From positions 3,790,395 through 3,854,394 of the forward strand of contig NC_091872.1 of NCBI RefSeq assembly GCF_019399895.1: a stretch of 64,000 bases of DNA, given 5' to 3'. Within the stretch, counting starts at the first letter, position 1; each line of letters opens with the position of its first letter. The stretch comes from Cardiocondyla obscurior (lineage: Eukaryota; Arthropoda; Insecta; Hymenoptera; Formicidae). Position numbers and translations under genes: made by a program. The notes beneath the pieces were generated by a model, which did no database searches, was not told the origin of the DNA, and was given only the letters and a program-made list of their open reading frames with translations. This document shows, piece by piece, positions 37,011 through 49,799 of this stretch.

Positions 37011-40000
37011 TTCCGTAATTATTCTAAGAAATCTAAAGAAATTAAATATAATTAATGTCCGAATATATATTTAAATTGCACGATTATTGTACACTTTGTC
37101 ACGAAGTCGTTGTCTTTTCTGTAGCATGTAAAACGATTGCGGGACGGGAAAGTATCGCGACAGATAAATTTGTCGTCGTTGGAACTGTCGTCGGTGCTAT
37201 CCGCGAATACAAAAGGCAAAATCCTCCTGATTATTCCGACCGAACACGAAAAGTCATTGCATATCGTCACCGTTCACCGAAATTTGCATCTAAAATTGAG
37301 TTGAAAGAAAGCCTTAAGCATAACTTTCGAAATGTGTTTGCTATTCGACCTCTAGATAAATGTATCTTACTTGGGAAGGAGTCTCGATTTACTGCAATGA
37401 AAGTTCCTGCCATAAATTATTCAGTGCCGCGAGGATAAGCAAGTTACATCTGTAATTTGTAAAATCGCAATTATTTCAGAAGTTTGTAGCTTTTTTTTTT
37501 CTTCCCTCGAACGAGCAAACTTTCTAACTACGAAGATATATTTGTGAAGAGATTATCCTTCGATGATGGCCATTTGATTGCATCTTTTTTTGCAACGCTA
37601 TTCATTTAAAGCAAAAGTGTTTACTGCGTCTTTTGTTTTATAAGATTTCACAAGAAATTCCGTTTTCTACAGCCTATACATCAAATTTTTTTTACGATTG
37701 TATTACTACAGAAATTGTTTTATTCGACTACGACTACTTAATGCGACTAATACGATATAGTGTGCCACGAAACTGTCGCTCTTTTCTATGTGTCACGCAT
37801 TCGTATCTCGTAGATACGTAAAGAAAGTCATTGTTGATAACACGTACTATATTGTCTTGCACGCTAAATCAACGACCTGTCGTACGTAGCTCGCTGCAAT
37901 TTTCTTGCACGACATTCCGTGTTGGTCGGCGACTTGTCGCAGTGATGAACAATCGATGTACCGTCGTCTGCTTAGCCGTATCAAAGGAGAAGTTCGCGGT
38001 AATGATTCACGATCTTGAAAGAGAGCCGGTAAAACTAGGAAAACCGTACGGCAATCAACTAATCATTGGATAACGTGTTTTCTAATGGCGTCGTCTTATC
38101 GTTCGTTAAACAGGTAGCAAAATGTTTCAAGTACCGGTTGGACAGCCAGTATAAGCGAAGAGTTAAAAACGCTTGACTTAAAAGCCCGCCTGTATCTAAT
38201 GATAACGCGTGATTACTTTAACGGTTAATTAATATCGTTTGATGAGGTGCGCGACGACTTAGAGAGAAAAATTACGAATCGCTTTGAAGGTCCTACACTG
38301 TACGATAACAATTGAATAATATTGCAGCCATACGCCTTACGTCATTTTTATTTCTTACTGCATACTAATAGAGCATAACTATTCGGAATGGCAGAAGGAT
38401 AGATCAATTTAAGTCGACCGCGACGATTTGCTGATAGCACGCTGACGCTGCGAGTGCAATGCTTTCGAAGTAAATTTTTTTAACTTGTGCAATTATGCAT
38501 TTTACAGGCCACATTGTCCAACGTTAAGCACTTGAAATTTTTACACGTTCGTATTGATAACCTAATTAAAATTTATTTTAAATTTTAACCGTGCTCTAAA
38601 TTGTATTTCCGATTAGATACGCGTAATTGCTTACAGCAGGTCGAGTTTGGAGTAGAAACAAATAACTTACGACGTGCTTGAGTCACAAGATGGAATTCAC
38701 TTGTTAGCATATCATCGCTGCACGAAGTGCGACACATACGGCCGATTAAGTCGAGTGTTATAATTCTATCGTAATCAAACAAAATGTGAGTCATTGCACT
38801 CGTTCATAGACGTCCAGTTTCGTTGCGGCGTATATATAATTAATTATCATTAATGCAGGGTGTTAAGTATCTTAACGCGCTGACGTGCAAATTGCTCTTC
38901 GCGACCTTTTCTAATCTGCTCCCGTTTTCTATCTCGTATCGACTTCATCGTTCCATTCATATTTGCGTTACGCCAAAATGCACAAATTACGGGCGGTATT
39001 AGAAAATCGCGCACGCGAGCTGCAATTATTTCCAGCCGTCGATCGTGAAGACATAAATCGCCTTCGCGTTTGCGAAAGAACGCGATGCACAAGTCCTTGA
39101 TTGAGGAGGGAATGTATTAATTAGATACTTTCGTTGCATTCGGAAAAAAAAAAAAAAAAGGAAACAAAAAACGTGTCGCGGTCAACTCCTTCCAAAACCC
39201 TGGAATTAATCTCTGTTTAAGATAAGACTTTCCATTCTCGAGGGATGCGGATACAGCGTGCTGCCGTAATTAGAAAGTATAATCGGCGCCGTATGTTCAG
39301 CGCTGCCAGCAGGGGTCTTTGTCCGTACGCCTACGAACTTCCTCCATATTAATTGACAATCTATTATGATAATCAGCGATACGTGTCAATTAATGGTCGC
39401 ACGAACACAGGCACGACCGTAAGCGAGGGAATGAATCTATGTATCCGCGAGATCGGTCACGTTTTAACTAATCTGGTTTCACGCTCCAACAATTATGTTC
39501 CGTGAGGCGGTTCCTTTCTACGTTCTCTCGTAATCATCAAAAGCTGCAAAACCAAGATTCTTTACATTTGTACTAATTTCACGTTAGAATAATTATTGCG
39601 AATTCGTGGAATAATTTCGATATAATGTATATTAAATAACAATCGATGATGTAGAGATATCTTGAGCTGGGCATTCGCTTATATATTTATTATTATTACT
39701 GATTTGCATCGTCTACGCTTTCTTAAACAGTAATGCCGTAATTTACATCAATTGCGTGCAATTACTGTAATTTATCATATTTGATTATACTTATTTATAT
39801 CCAATATACAGCTGCGCGAGAAAATTCTTATACGACTTAAACAATCTGATGGAAGAAACTTGAATTAAAATAGAAAAAAAAAAAACGTGTGTCGGCGATG
39901 TGTTGTTTCGCAATGTTTGCTTAATAATCGTTCGAATTTGTATCTTTGAACAATTACACACTTTCGCGAAGATCTAGGATTTGTTCGTCAGGATATGCAC

Positions 40001-42253
40001 GTCACAATGAGGGCGCAACAATAAGCATTAACAAGTCATCGGCAAACTTTCATAAAAATGCGGGCTCGTTTTCTCGTGTAGGCATACAATCAACACCCCG
40101 AGGCAAGCGGAAAACACTTCGGGAGCGGAAATGGAGAACGCAATATCATGCGTGAACTTTTACTGCGGCAAGATAATGGCTGTTGGGCATATGAAATTTA
40201 ATAATCATCCCTATGTGGGCGCGTGTCTACGATGTGCGAAAGGGTCGCACGCCTATTCAGAGAGGATTATACTCTATACCGAAACGGGTCCCTCTGATTA
40301 AATGACTCGAAAAGAAAGGCGAAAGAGAGGGAGGAGATGTATCATGACCCTTGAGGCAATAATTCACGTGCTCTACAAACCGCGTATAATCATAAAGATG
40401 GACTGTGCGCAGATCGATCTGTTTCGATAGGAAATTCAATATCCTGATTGGAAAATGTGTAAACCGTACGAAGATAACAAAAATAGCGTCGACACGTATG
40501 TGAATTTACGTTGATTTACGATTTTAATCGACGATCAATTTGCGGGATCCGGTTTGCAACGGTACTTGTAATTACGTTTCATTGATGTATTTGAGAGAAT
40601 CCCACGTTGATTTTATTTTAATAATTTGAATATTTAGGATAAATATTATTAGTTTACAATTCATTTTTACAAAAATAATTTAACAAAATTTAATCGTTCG
40701 AATAATATTTAAAAAGTTGAGGCTATTTACATCACCGGGATACAAGAGGGAAATTTTCATTGCGCTATTAATAACAATTAAAAATGTTAAATTATATTTT
40801 GCTTTATAAAATGCGATAAATTAACGGGATGATATTTTTCACCCCAAATGAAATATCGCACGATTATATTGATACATTGATAATGGTATGTTTGATTACT
40901 ACTAGCGCGAAAAATACAACGTTGCACGTGCCGTATAATTCTCTCCCAAGTTTCGTGCTATGACGTGTGCGGCAAGGAGAAAAATAGTTCCGATAATTCG
41001 AGATTCTTGGGGGGAGTCTGCCACGTGCATGTATGTGAATAAACGCCATTAAACCGAGGAAGATGATCCCGTGCAGCACGCGCAGCGTTCAACGATCGCA
41101 TAAAAAAGGCACACAGCCGTTTCATATAATTATATTCCCAAGGACGCAATTGATTTATAAAATTTATGGGAGACATATAGGATAAGATTTATTGCTGAAG
41201 TAACAAGTAATGTCTGACTTTTAAAGAAATTAATGCGCGATTGTTGTTGAAGATTAATATGCACTCGCGATGTTAACGTTCTCGAATATATTTTTGAGAC
41301 GTCCGAAGGTGATGGTCATTGAATTTCGTAAAAAACAAAAAAATAAATTAAAACCTTTCTTTTTCGTATAGAAATTATCTTGGGAGTTTTCCAGGCGCTC
41401 GATATCACTCCAGTCGTCTGCAGCCGCATGTTAATGCGTTATTATGTATACCCGATAAGTAAAAATTGCGCAGAGAAATTCCTATCGGCCGCGGACAACT
41501 TATCACGAGCGTGTTACGTCGTCGATATTATGCGTAACCATGCGTGGAACGCGTACGAATCTTATCCGTAGCGAGGGGCCCTTTCCACGGCCGCATATTG
41601 TATCCCGAGCTATCGCGGGACGAGATACGAGGGACGTGTCTTTCGTCACGGACACTCGATCGAGCAGCCCGTACTCCAGGATGCAGTCGAGCCGTGTCTA
41701 AGAGGATTTCACGCTCGCACGAATGCGAGAGTACGCGTATCATCGCGTCGAGGCGCGGCACGCAGGCGGAACCGAGCGTTGCACGCGGGATTTTCTGTGT
41801 AAACGCATGTTATCCATCCGTTCGTGTTGTACGGTGGCGGCCGGTACGGACCCCCGGCTTATCGTGACATTATTTACCCCCATATGTCGATTTATGGCCC
41901 CTCTATTAGGGACGGGTCCGTCGGGCACCGCGGGAGATCTGCTACGCCGACGCCAAGCGAGACCGGAATACCGCCTCGTCGAGAGACGAGGAGAATCTTA
42001 TCCTTTATCACGCCCTTCGTTATGAGTTGGTGGATGAAATATTCGTCTGACTTCCGTTACAATCTCACATTCATAGTAAAGTTCCTAAATGAAATTCTTG
42101 ATGAGACTCGGAAATTTTCCGGCTTTTTAATGAGTAATGCGGGAAAACACACCGCGTCAGACGCTCGTAAATTAATATTTCGGTACTCGGATTACTATAG
42201 AAATTTACACGAGGAGAGTCATTTTAATTTATGGCATCTTTTTTGTGTTACAG
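37011..42253 (+). other. Right end of the long RhoGEF intron
   Basis: Mostly AT-rich intron. A 127-codon ATG frame at 37055-37438 directly follows the R element but has no recognised domain and no support as a gene. About 41530-42020 is CpG-rich. There an ATG at 41884 opens a protein-like frame, but no acceptable in-phase GT donor toward 42254 was found. Confidence 0.5.
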
Positions 42254-45200
42254 AGACACTTGGACAAGGGAAGCGATCTTGCCGAGGCGGCGAGCGCGAG
42301 CGGACTTCGCGAGCTCGCGAGATCATTGAAGCAGCATCTGCGAGGATTCGGCTCGCGCTTGGAGGATAGACGAGAATATCTTGAAGACACGTCGAGATGT
42401 TGCCTTCTGCAGGATCGTGCGTACGAATGGGCTCAAGAAGCTCGACTGGCGAACGAGAGACGATCCCAGCAATTTTTGATGGCGAGGCCACCCTTACCGC
42501 CCGAACACTTCACCGAAATGATGGCCCTGGCAGAGAAACTCGGTAATGAAGTCCTCTTGGAGCAATGTCGTATTGCCCGAAACAAATGCGCGGAAGCCCT
42601 CGAGATCGCCAGGACCACGTCCGCTCCGGGAAGTCCTGCGAGGAGAAGATCTTTCACCGCTTCCGAGTCGACTTCCTGGGACGACACCTTGGCAAAAAGT
42701 GAGCCTTCTTCGTTTTCTCTTATTTTAAGGCCGTTGCGAAAAATTTATTTATAAACTGGAATGTTTTAGGAACGTCTTGGGACGATAGTGACAGCAGTGC
42801 ATCTTATGCTTGTCCGATGGAGAGCGTCGGATCAGCTGGTAGCGGTGGTCGGCCGGTGCTAGACAACATCGCTGAACTTCGAGAGAGTGCCGAGCAACTT
42901 TTGGATTGCTCGCCACCACGTACACCTCCACGAAGCCCGGCACCGCGAAGGCTTGTTAAACCACCGGTGAACTCGCACCTTCACAGATCAGCTAGTATCG
43001 CACCGGGAATGAAGGCAAAAAAGTACGATGCTTTTGTATTTCTATTATAATATAAAATTAAATTTAAAAAAAAAACTTTTTTTTTTTTAATTCACTTTTT
43101 TCCAGAATTTCTAAAAAAAATGAAAATTAATATTGATAAAACCAATTAAAAAGAAAAGTTTTATTTTAAAGTAACTTTAAAACCGAACGGCGAAGTTATT
43201 GTTCTAGGTGCGACATTTTATTGCTTTGTCATAGTTATTTTAATAGCGACCTATTGTTTCACTGTAATTTCCGTTATGCCATCGTACCGATTGTTATACG
43301 ATCGTAACATCGTTAACGAAGAATTTCACCTTGCAGAACAATACTGCTCATAATGAGGGAGATGATACAGACTGAACGAGACTACGTGAAGTCCCTCGAG
43401 TATATAATAGAGGTAATTATTATGTCCGCGTTGTTAAAGTTGATTGTTACGTAATTTTATTATTTCTCGCGCGTGCTGACCGTAATATCTGTAAATTTTC
43501 TTGCGAAGAACTATATTCCGGAACTCGTTCGAGAGGATATCCCGCAAGCGCTCAGAGGACAGAGAAACGTGATCTTCGGGAATGTTGAGAAGATATACGA
43601 GTTTCACAGTCAACACTTTCTACGCGAACTAGAGCAGTGCGAGCAATCGCCTATGCTGGTGGGACAATGCTTCCTCCGACACGTAAGCGCAATTATATTG
43701 AAATAATTCTCGATAGTTAGTTCAAAATAAAAATGAGATATTACTTAAAAATTAATTTTTTTTTTTGCAGGAAAAGAAATTCTACCTTTATGCCTTGTAC
43801 AATAAAAATAAACCAAATTCGGATTCGCTAATGGCGGAATACGGCTCGAGTTTTTTTAAACAGAAACAATTAGAGCTAGGAGATAAAATGGACTTGGCTA
43901 GTTACTTGCTGAAACCAGTTCAGAGAATGGGAAAATACGCTTTGCTACTTCAACAGCTGGTCAAAGCTGGCACAGATTTATCGGAACAATTGACTGGTAA
44001 AGAAGAAAAAGATGAGAAAGAAGATGGCATGAAACCGATGGTTGAAGGAGAAACAGATCTAAGAGCTGCCGAGCAAATGGTACGATTTCAGCTTCGACAT
44101 GGAAACGATCTCTTGGCAATGGATTCGCTTCGTGATTGTGATGTAAGTTTTAATTTTAATACTTAAATAATAGAATTAATAGTTATTCATTTTAGTAAAA
44201 GTAACTAAAGAAATCATTGCACGATGTAAAATATGTAATATTATTTTTTAGGTAAATGTAAAAGAACAAGGCAGATTGTTGCGGCAAAATGAATTTTTAG
44301 TCTGGCAAGGAAAAGGTAAAAAATGCCTACGTCAAGTCTTCCTGTTCGAAGATCTTATACTTTTCAGTAAGGCAAGAAGATTCCCCGATAGAAAGGTAAA
44401 ATGCTTTTGCATATTACTCTGTATACGTTTTAACATTTTTTTTCTTTCGTTTTGTTATTTATGTATATTCCGTTCTTTCAGAATCTTGACATTTACATCT
44501 ATAAACATAGTATTAAAACGACAGATATCGGCTTGACTGCCGTTATCGCAGATTCACCTACAAAATTTGAGATTTGGTTTCGCAAAAGGAAACCTGGAGA
44601 CACATACACATTACAATGCGCAAGTGAGGATATTAAGAAAGCATGGACCGAGGAACTCAGCAACCTCTTGTGGAAGCAGGCGCTTCGAAACAGAGGCAAT
44701 TTTTTATTACATTTATTAATACGTTTTATTTACGTATTTGGAGATGTACGAATTTTTTTTTTTATTAATATAATGTTTCACTTTTTAGAAGTGCGCCTGG
44801 CAGAAATGTCGAGCATGGGGATCGGGAATAAGCCGTGCTTAGATATAAGGCCTAGTGCGGATCAGATAAACGATCGCTCCATCAGTGTAGCTCAACTCTC
44901 TAAAAGTGCGTAATTCGCGAATTACCAAGAATTATTTGCCCACATTATTGAATATTAAAACAAATATATTAATTTGTTTGTATAGCACCCAGATTCAGAA
45001 ATTCTATAGCGGTGTCGATGACGGAGGATTCCAGTCGCTGCAGCAGGAGACCGCATAGTGTAATTTCCGTTAGTTCGTCTTCGAGTAGCGGCGGAAGCAG
45101 CGGTCCTCCTACAACACTTAATCTTGGATTAGATACGAGTCCACGACCCCATCATCGTAGTACTACATTGAACAGTCAGTGTAGCGTTGGTAAGTGTTAT

Positions 45201-45493
45201 GTTTTAATTAAAAGATTTTTAAGAACATTCGATATTAATAATTAATTGATAATGTTAATTTTTTCATTGCAGAAAGTGGTATTATCGCCGATATCTCAAT
45301 TGTATCTGACGATGGGGGTGACGGAACCGAAAGGAGTCACTGGAATTCAACTTTAGAAAGTCCTACGTCGCTTCCTACTACTTCCACCCCACTGCAATCG
45401 CCAACCAGCGCAACAGCGGCAACGGTTACCCCTGCTTCCTCAACGGATACGAATCTCACATCTTACGATCAAGATATGTCTATTAATCTATAA
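42254..45493 (+). CDS. RhoGEF of the puratrophin-1/PLEKHG4 family, DH-PH core and C-terminus
   Basis: Ten coding exons: 42254-42698, 42770-43022, 43337-43412, 43509-43682, 43771-44142, 44252-44395, 44482-44695, 44789-44905, 44986-45189 and 45273-45493. All phases agree and encode 739 aa ending in TAA. Residues 1-100 finish a spectrin-like helical repeat. Residues 100-233 are Ser/Pro-rich. The DH domain runs about 234-432 (ERDYVKSLEYIIE at its start, LLKPVQRMGKYALLLQQLV in the core helix). The PH domain runs about 440-557 and ends with the conserved Trp in IKKAWTEEL. The tail is Ser/Thr-rich. DH-PH proteins catalyse GDP/GTP exchange on Rho GTPases at the membrane or cytoskeleton. The Drosophila relative (Pura) acts on Rho1 in clock neurons; a similar role here is inference. 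The intron after 44695 uses a GC donor (AG|GCAATT). A Lys/Glu-rich insert interrupts the DH helices. Confidence 0.92.
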
Positions 45494-46007
45494 ATTTTTT
45501 TCGACATAGGGAACATCAGGAAAAAGCAAGTCTATCATTGCAAGTTTGTGTTACGATTACAAAGGCGTAACATATTATCGTGGCATATTTAGATAGGTAC
45601 AATGAGGTAATATCGTCGCACGCGTACTGTAGCACTAGAATACATTGCATCTTTGAGCAATTATAGTTTAACGATATAACGAAAAAAAAATAATATAAAG
45701 CCATATGCAATTCGGTAGATCGCCGCATTACGCTTAACACGTGTGCCCAGCTACGAATTTGTAATCGCATTACATAAACGTAGATTTTTACCTTAAAGTT
45801 GCGGAGATGGGTACCGAATTTTAACTTTCAAGTGAATCCGTCTGTGAATCTATTTATCTTTTGATACACTTCGAAATATCCACAGATTTATGAGATCGTA
45901 AAGCTATTACTTACGAAGCACACTAACGACTGGTTTCTGAAGTAATGGCAACGTGTATTTTCTTATTCCGTCTATTAAGTTTACAAAATATGCTCAAGAT
46001 GACGTGA

Positions 46008-46013
46008 AATAAA
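46008..46013 (+). terminator. Candidate poly(A) signal of the RhoGEF gene
   Basis: AATAAA lies 515 nt after the stop codon. Other AATAAA hexamers follow within 2 kb, so the end actually used is uncertain. Confidence 0.35.
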
Positions 46014-46530
46014 ACAATTGTACGTTTACATGTTGAGGTATGCTACAGTACCATAAACGATATGCACTTATCGCCATCCTCATTTACATTGGCATTCCTG
46101 ATTACAGTGCCGGAAAATTTTGTGAAGTTTCCAATAACTTATAACAAAGCGAGCGAGAGAGAAAGAAAGAAAGAAGAGAGTTTTATACATTTATTTATAT
46201 TATAGTTAATAACTAGTAATATTTCAATTCCACGTTGTGTTCTCGCTTATTGTATTATATTAAGAAAATTGTATGGTCATCTTAGAGACGTATTGCATAT
46301 ATAATATTGAAAAAAGTATATATTTTCCGTAATTATCATCTATTATATCGATGCTGTCTCTCAAAGAGACGCATCAAATAAGTTAATTATGGATTATAGA
46401 TTCAGGAATGTCAATCACTGCGCACACATACATACCAATTTGTAATATAATGTAATATCAAAGGTTTATACAATGTAGCTACAAGTAATATAATCGATAG
46501 TCTATATATTATTTACAGATTATATATCAA

Positions 46531-46553
46531 ATATATATATATATATATATATA
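46531..46553. repeat. (AT)n microsatellite
   Basis: About 11.5 uninterrupted AT units inside a wider AT-rich tract. It has no assigned role. Confidence 0.9.
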
Positions 46554-48514
46554 AATATAAAATATTATATTCTTATTATGTCAGAGTCATTTGTAAAACC
46601 TATCACACGTCGTAGATGTAAATCTAACTCTGGCCTGTACTCGAAAGCCAAATTTCTGTTCTTTTTATGATATACTATTATGTTTAAGAAATACATTTTT
46701 TTTAATACGTGTGTGGATAAATGTTTTGGAACAGCTTAGGATCAACTAGAGTGGTAAGCTTGCCTTAAGACAATCCACACTATATTCAAACATTCTTTTT
46801 CTTAAATCGATTAATTTAACTATGCAGAATCACTCTTATTACCTATTACCTAACCTAAATCTAATTGAAAAATTGTTGCAGGTATTATATATATTATTAA
46901 AAATTGTAAAACCTACAAAACTTATTTGTCAATAATGTTAAAGGTTAATGTTCGAAAAACGAAAAAATTAAATTAGATTTTATGGATCTTTAAATATAGT
47001 AGTTATTTAATTCTTTTAAGGTGAGTAAAAAATAATAACGTTTTGTCAATGTGATTCTGCATTGTTATATTTGCCAAATAAGTGAAGTTAATTAGCCATT
47101 TTTATTGCTAAGGTCTGTCAAGGTATTGTAAGTACCTTATAGATGGTGACCAAACTGTTTATTTTATATTGTGTGAAAATAAAAGTCGCAAGTATTTAGA
47201 AGTGTAGATGTAGATAGAGTATTACAAAGAATTTTGGCACAGTCCGATGCACCTTATTTTATTACGAATTATATTTAATCGCAATTTATAATGATTTCCA
47301 ATCAAATGTAATTACTTGTTTATCTGGATTTAAATTATAATAATATGCCATATGTACGTCGGTGCACCTGGCTGAGCATCCCGAGCTTCGAAAGTAAAAC
47401 TAAGCGAAAGAAAGTACACAATCTCTATTTTCCACAAGTCTGTGAATGCGTGTTTGGTGTTGCTTTTGAATTAGGGATGTTGGAGTAACAATAATAACAA
47501 CCTAGTACCTTATAAGAAAATATGCCGATAGTCACTTAATATTACATGTCCTTAGATATTTATTAATATTTTTTTAAGTAGAACATTTTAGTCTTTAGAT
47601 TAAGTATTTCCATTACAAATGAAATGTATATATTACCTTTAATAACACACGATTATTTCAGTATTGTACTGTGTCTAACACCGATGTATTTTATTACTTG
47701 CTAAATATACTGTATTGGGTGCCTTTTGTAGAGAACTCAAATGTTTTTGTGAACGTTATCACACCGTATTATCTACCACATATGTCTACCATTTCCAGTA
47801 TGTAATTATTTGCCGGAATAAATATTTCGATGTTTCATATATTTCGATTAATTTATTACAATCGCCTTCTTTTATATGTCTTACATTTCATTTAATAAAA
47901 TCTATGCAAATAGTTTAATAATTTACACGTACTTGATATAATGAACGGTAAACGATTTTTTTACTTCACGCTTAATGTATATGTAACACGCATTTGATTA
48001 AAAATTACAAAGCTGCAATGTTCACTAAGTTGTATAAACCATGTAGCGAGTATTATATTTTGATTTAATATTAATAAATTTAAAGCAGTTGCAAGGCACG
48101 CAAAAAGGCATATAAAAGTCATTATTTTAGAAATATATTTCCTTATTTTTAACCTGCTTTTAGCCGTGCATAAATTTGCTATAAGTTTTGTGAAAAGTAC
48201 AATAACCCTATGATATATGTTGTCAAGTAAGTTAATTGTATATTTTAAAAGATTTACAGTTTAAAGACTTCATTGATTTTGTTAATATACAAAGCTATAA
48301 ATATTATATAAAAAAATAAAAAAATTTTACTGAAAGAATTTTTAAATTACACATTTTTTCACAACGCATTTTTATGTAAAAATAAAAAAAAAGATATTCA
48401 CAAACAAATAAGAAAATGTACACACATAAACATCTTGATAACTTACAATTATATAACAGTGCACTTTTTTTTATGTTTAAAATTAATGTCACATGTCGAC
48501 AAAGTCATTGTTTG

Positions 48515-49616
48515 TCACAAATGTTTTTTATCCTCTTTTAAATTCTCAGGACAAGAGGTAGATTTTTTAACATCCTTTAGGTCTATTGTAGATTTATTTA
48601 AACATGATTCTTGTTTTTGCGAATCTATAGCTTGTTTCTTTTTTAAAAATGAACCTCCTGTGAAACCTAAAAACGTATAAATACTTTCTTTAATTTTATT
48701 TTCTCTTACATACTTATTTATATAAATATTTCGATATTTAATTCAAATTTAAAAATAAATTTGTATAACTAACCTAAAATACCACAGCCCACAGCAGCAA
48801 GACCACCAATTTTCATTCCTGCCAGCAAACCTATTGGTCCTCCGATACACGTGCCCAGCATAGCGCCTGCTAAAGGATACGCGGCAACTTTATATGCAGA
48901 AGCTTTTTTCAAATATGTTGCACCTTCATTAATATTTATTCGAGACTCTTCAATGTTGTCTTCCATATTATTTATCATTTCTTTCTGATCCTATATTACA
49001 AAATATACAAAAGCATTTAAAAGCTACCTTTTATTTAAGTAACTTTTTAAATATTAAAGTAAAATTAAATACTTACATGTACAACTTTATTAAATTCGAT
49101 AAAGAGTTCGTGCAACTGTTGTATTTCCCCCTGTAGACGATTCCAGACTTGTAAACATGACTGTTGCCGACGTATGTCTTCCTGTGCTGTTTGCAATTGA
49201 ACACTGCTGTTATCAAGTGGATGCAAGGGTTCTTCTAATTCACTTGTCGGTGATGCTGGTGGTGATGTCGAGAAATTCAATTCCATCCCTGTAATCAACA
49301 CATTTACATTCATTAATATCTAAAATTTTTATGATAAAACTACAAGAGATCATAACGTTGCGTCATATTTCATACTTAAATACTCTTCAATTGCTGTCAT
49401 AATGCTCGATCGCGCATTCGTTGTTAATTTGTCAAATTTACTAATGTCAGCGTCAAGGACCTGTGCTCTAAGAGTATCCATCTGGTACAATAACTCCTTT
49501 AGTTGCTTTATAATCCTAGACACATTTACATGTTCTCTCCGTACTTGTTCCCAATCCTGCTGAGCCTGATACTAGAAAGATCATTTGCAGCTCTTGTTAA
49601 AAGCCTGAAGTGTAAC

Positions 49617-49647
<31 letters not shown>

Positions 49648-49799
49648 ACAAACGTGCCTACCCTTTTGATGTTATCTTTGTGTCGTTTTAACAAATTCAC
49701 ATGATGCGGAATAGCAACGTTGAAATTATTAATCTGGATTTCTAGACGTCTTATAGGCTGTTTAATCGTAAGACTTTCCTCGAGAGACAACGTCGACAT
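48515..49799 (-). CDS. Stx17: Syntaxin 17 (autophagosomal Qa-SNARE)
   Basis: Five minus-strand exons: 49799-49662, 49571-49376, 49288-49077, 48990-48774 and 48666-48515. Phases agree and give 304 aa, close to the 302 aa of human STX17. The ATG at 49799 is chosen because the frame continues upstream only from a GTG. Residues 1-110 form the N-terminal helical region. The SNARE motif runs about 150-212, with Gln184 (HDQKEMI) as the predicted zero-layer residue. Two short hydrophobic segments (about 217-262) rich in GxxxG-type glycines (AGAMLGTCIGGPIGLLAG) form the hairpin anchor characteristic of STX17. A Lys-rich tail follows. In animals STX17 is recruited to closed autophagosomes and pairs with SNAP29 and VAMP7/8 for lysosome fusion. 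The gene converges on the RhoGEF, and no defect is visible. Confidence 0.95.

Larger units (their letters stand above)
45494..48514. other. Convergent 3' region between the RhoGEF and syntaxin 17
   Basis: AT-rich DNA without a recognised gene. It should contain the RhoGEF 3' UTR, with an AATAAA at 46008-46013 as one plausible poly(A) signal and several later ones, and at its right end the syntaxin 17 3' UTR on the other strand. An (AT)n microsatellite lies at 46531-46553. Confidence 0.6.

Noticed and set aside
41884..42010. Possible extra short first exon of the RhoGEF (frame starting MSIYGPSIRDG)
   Set aside because: The residues look protein-like, but no good GT donor in phase 0 leads to the 42254 acceptor and no acceptor precedes it. 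Transcript data would be needed.
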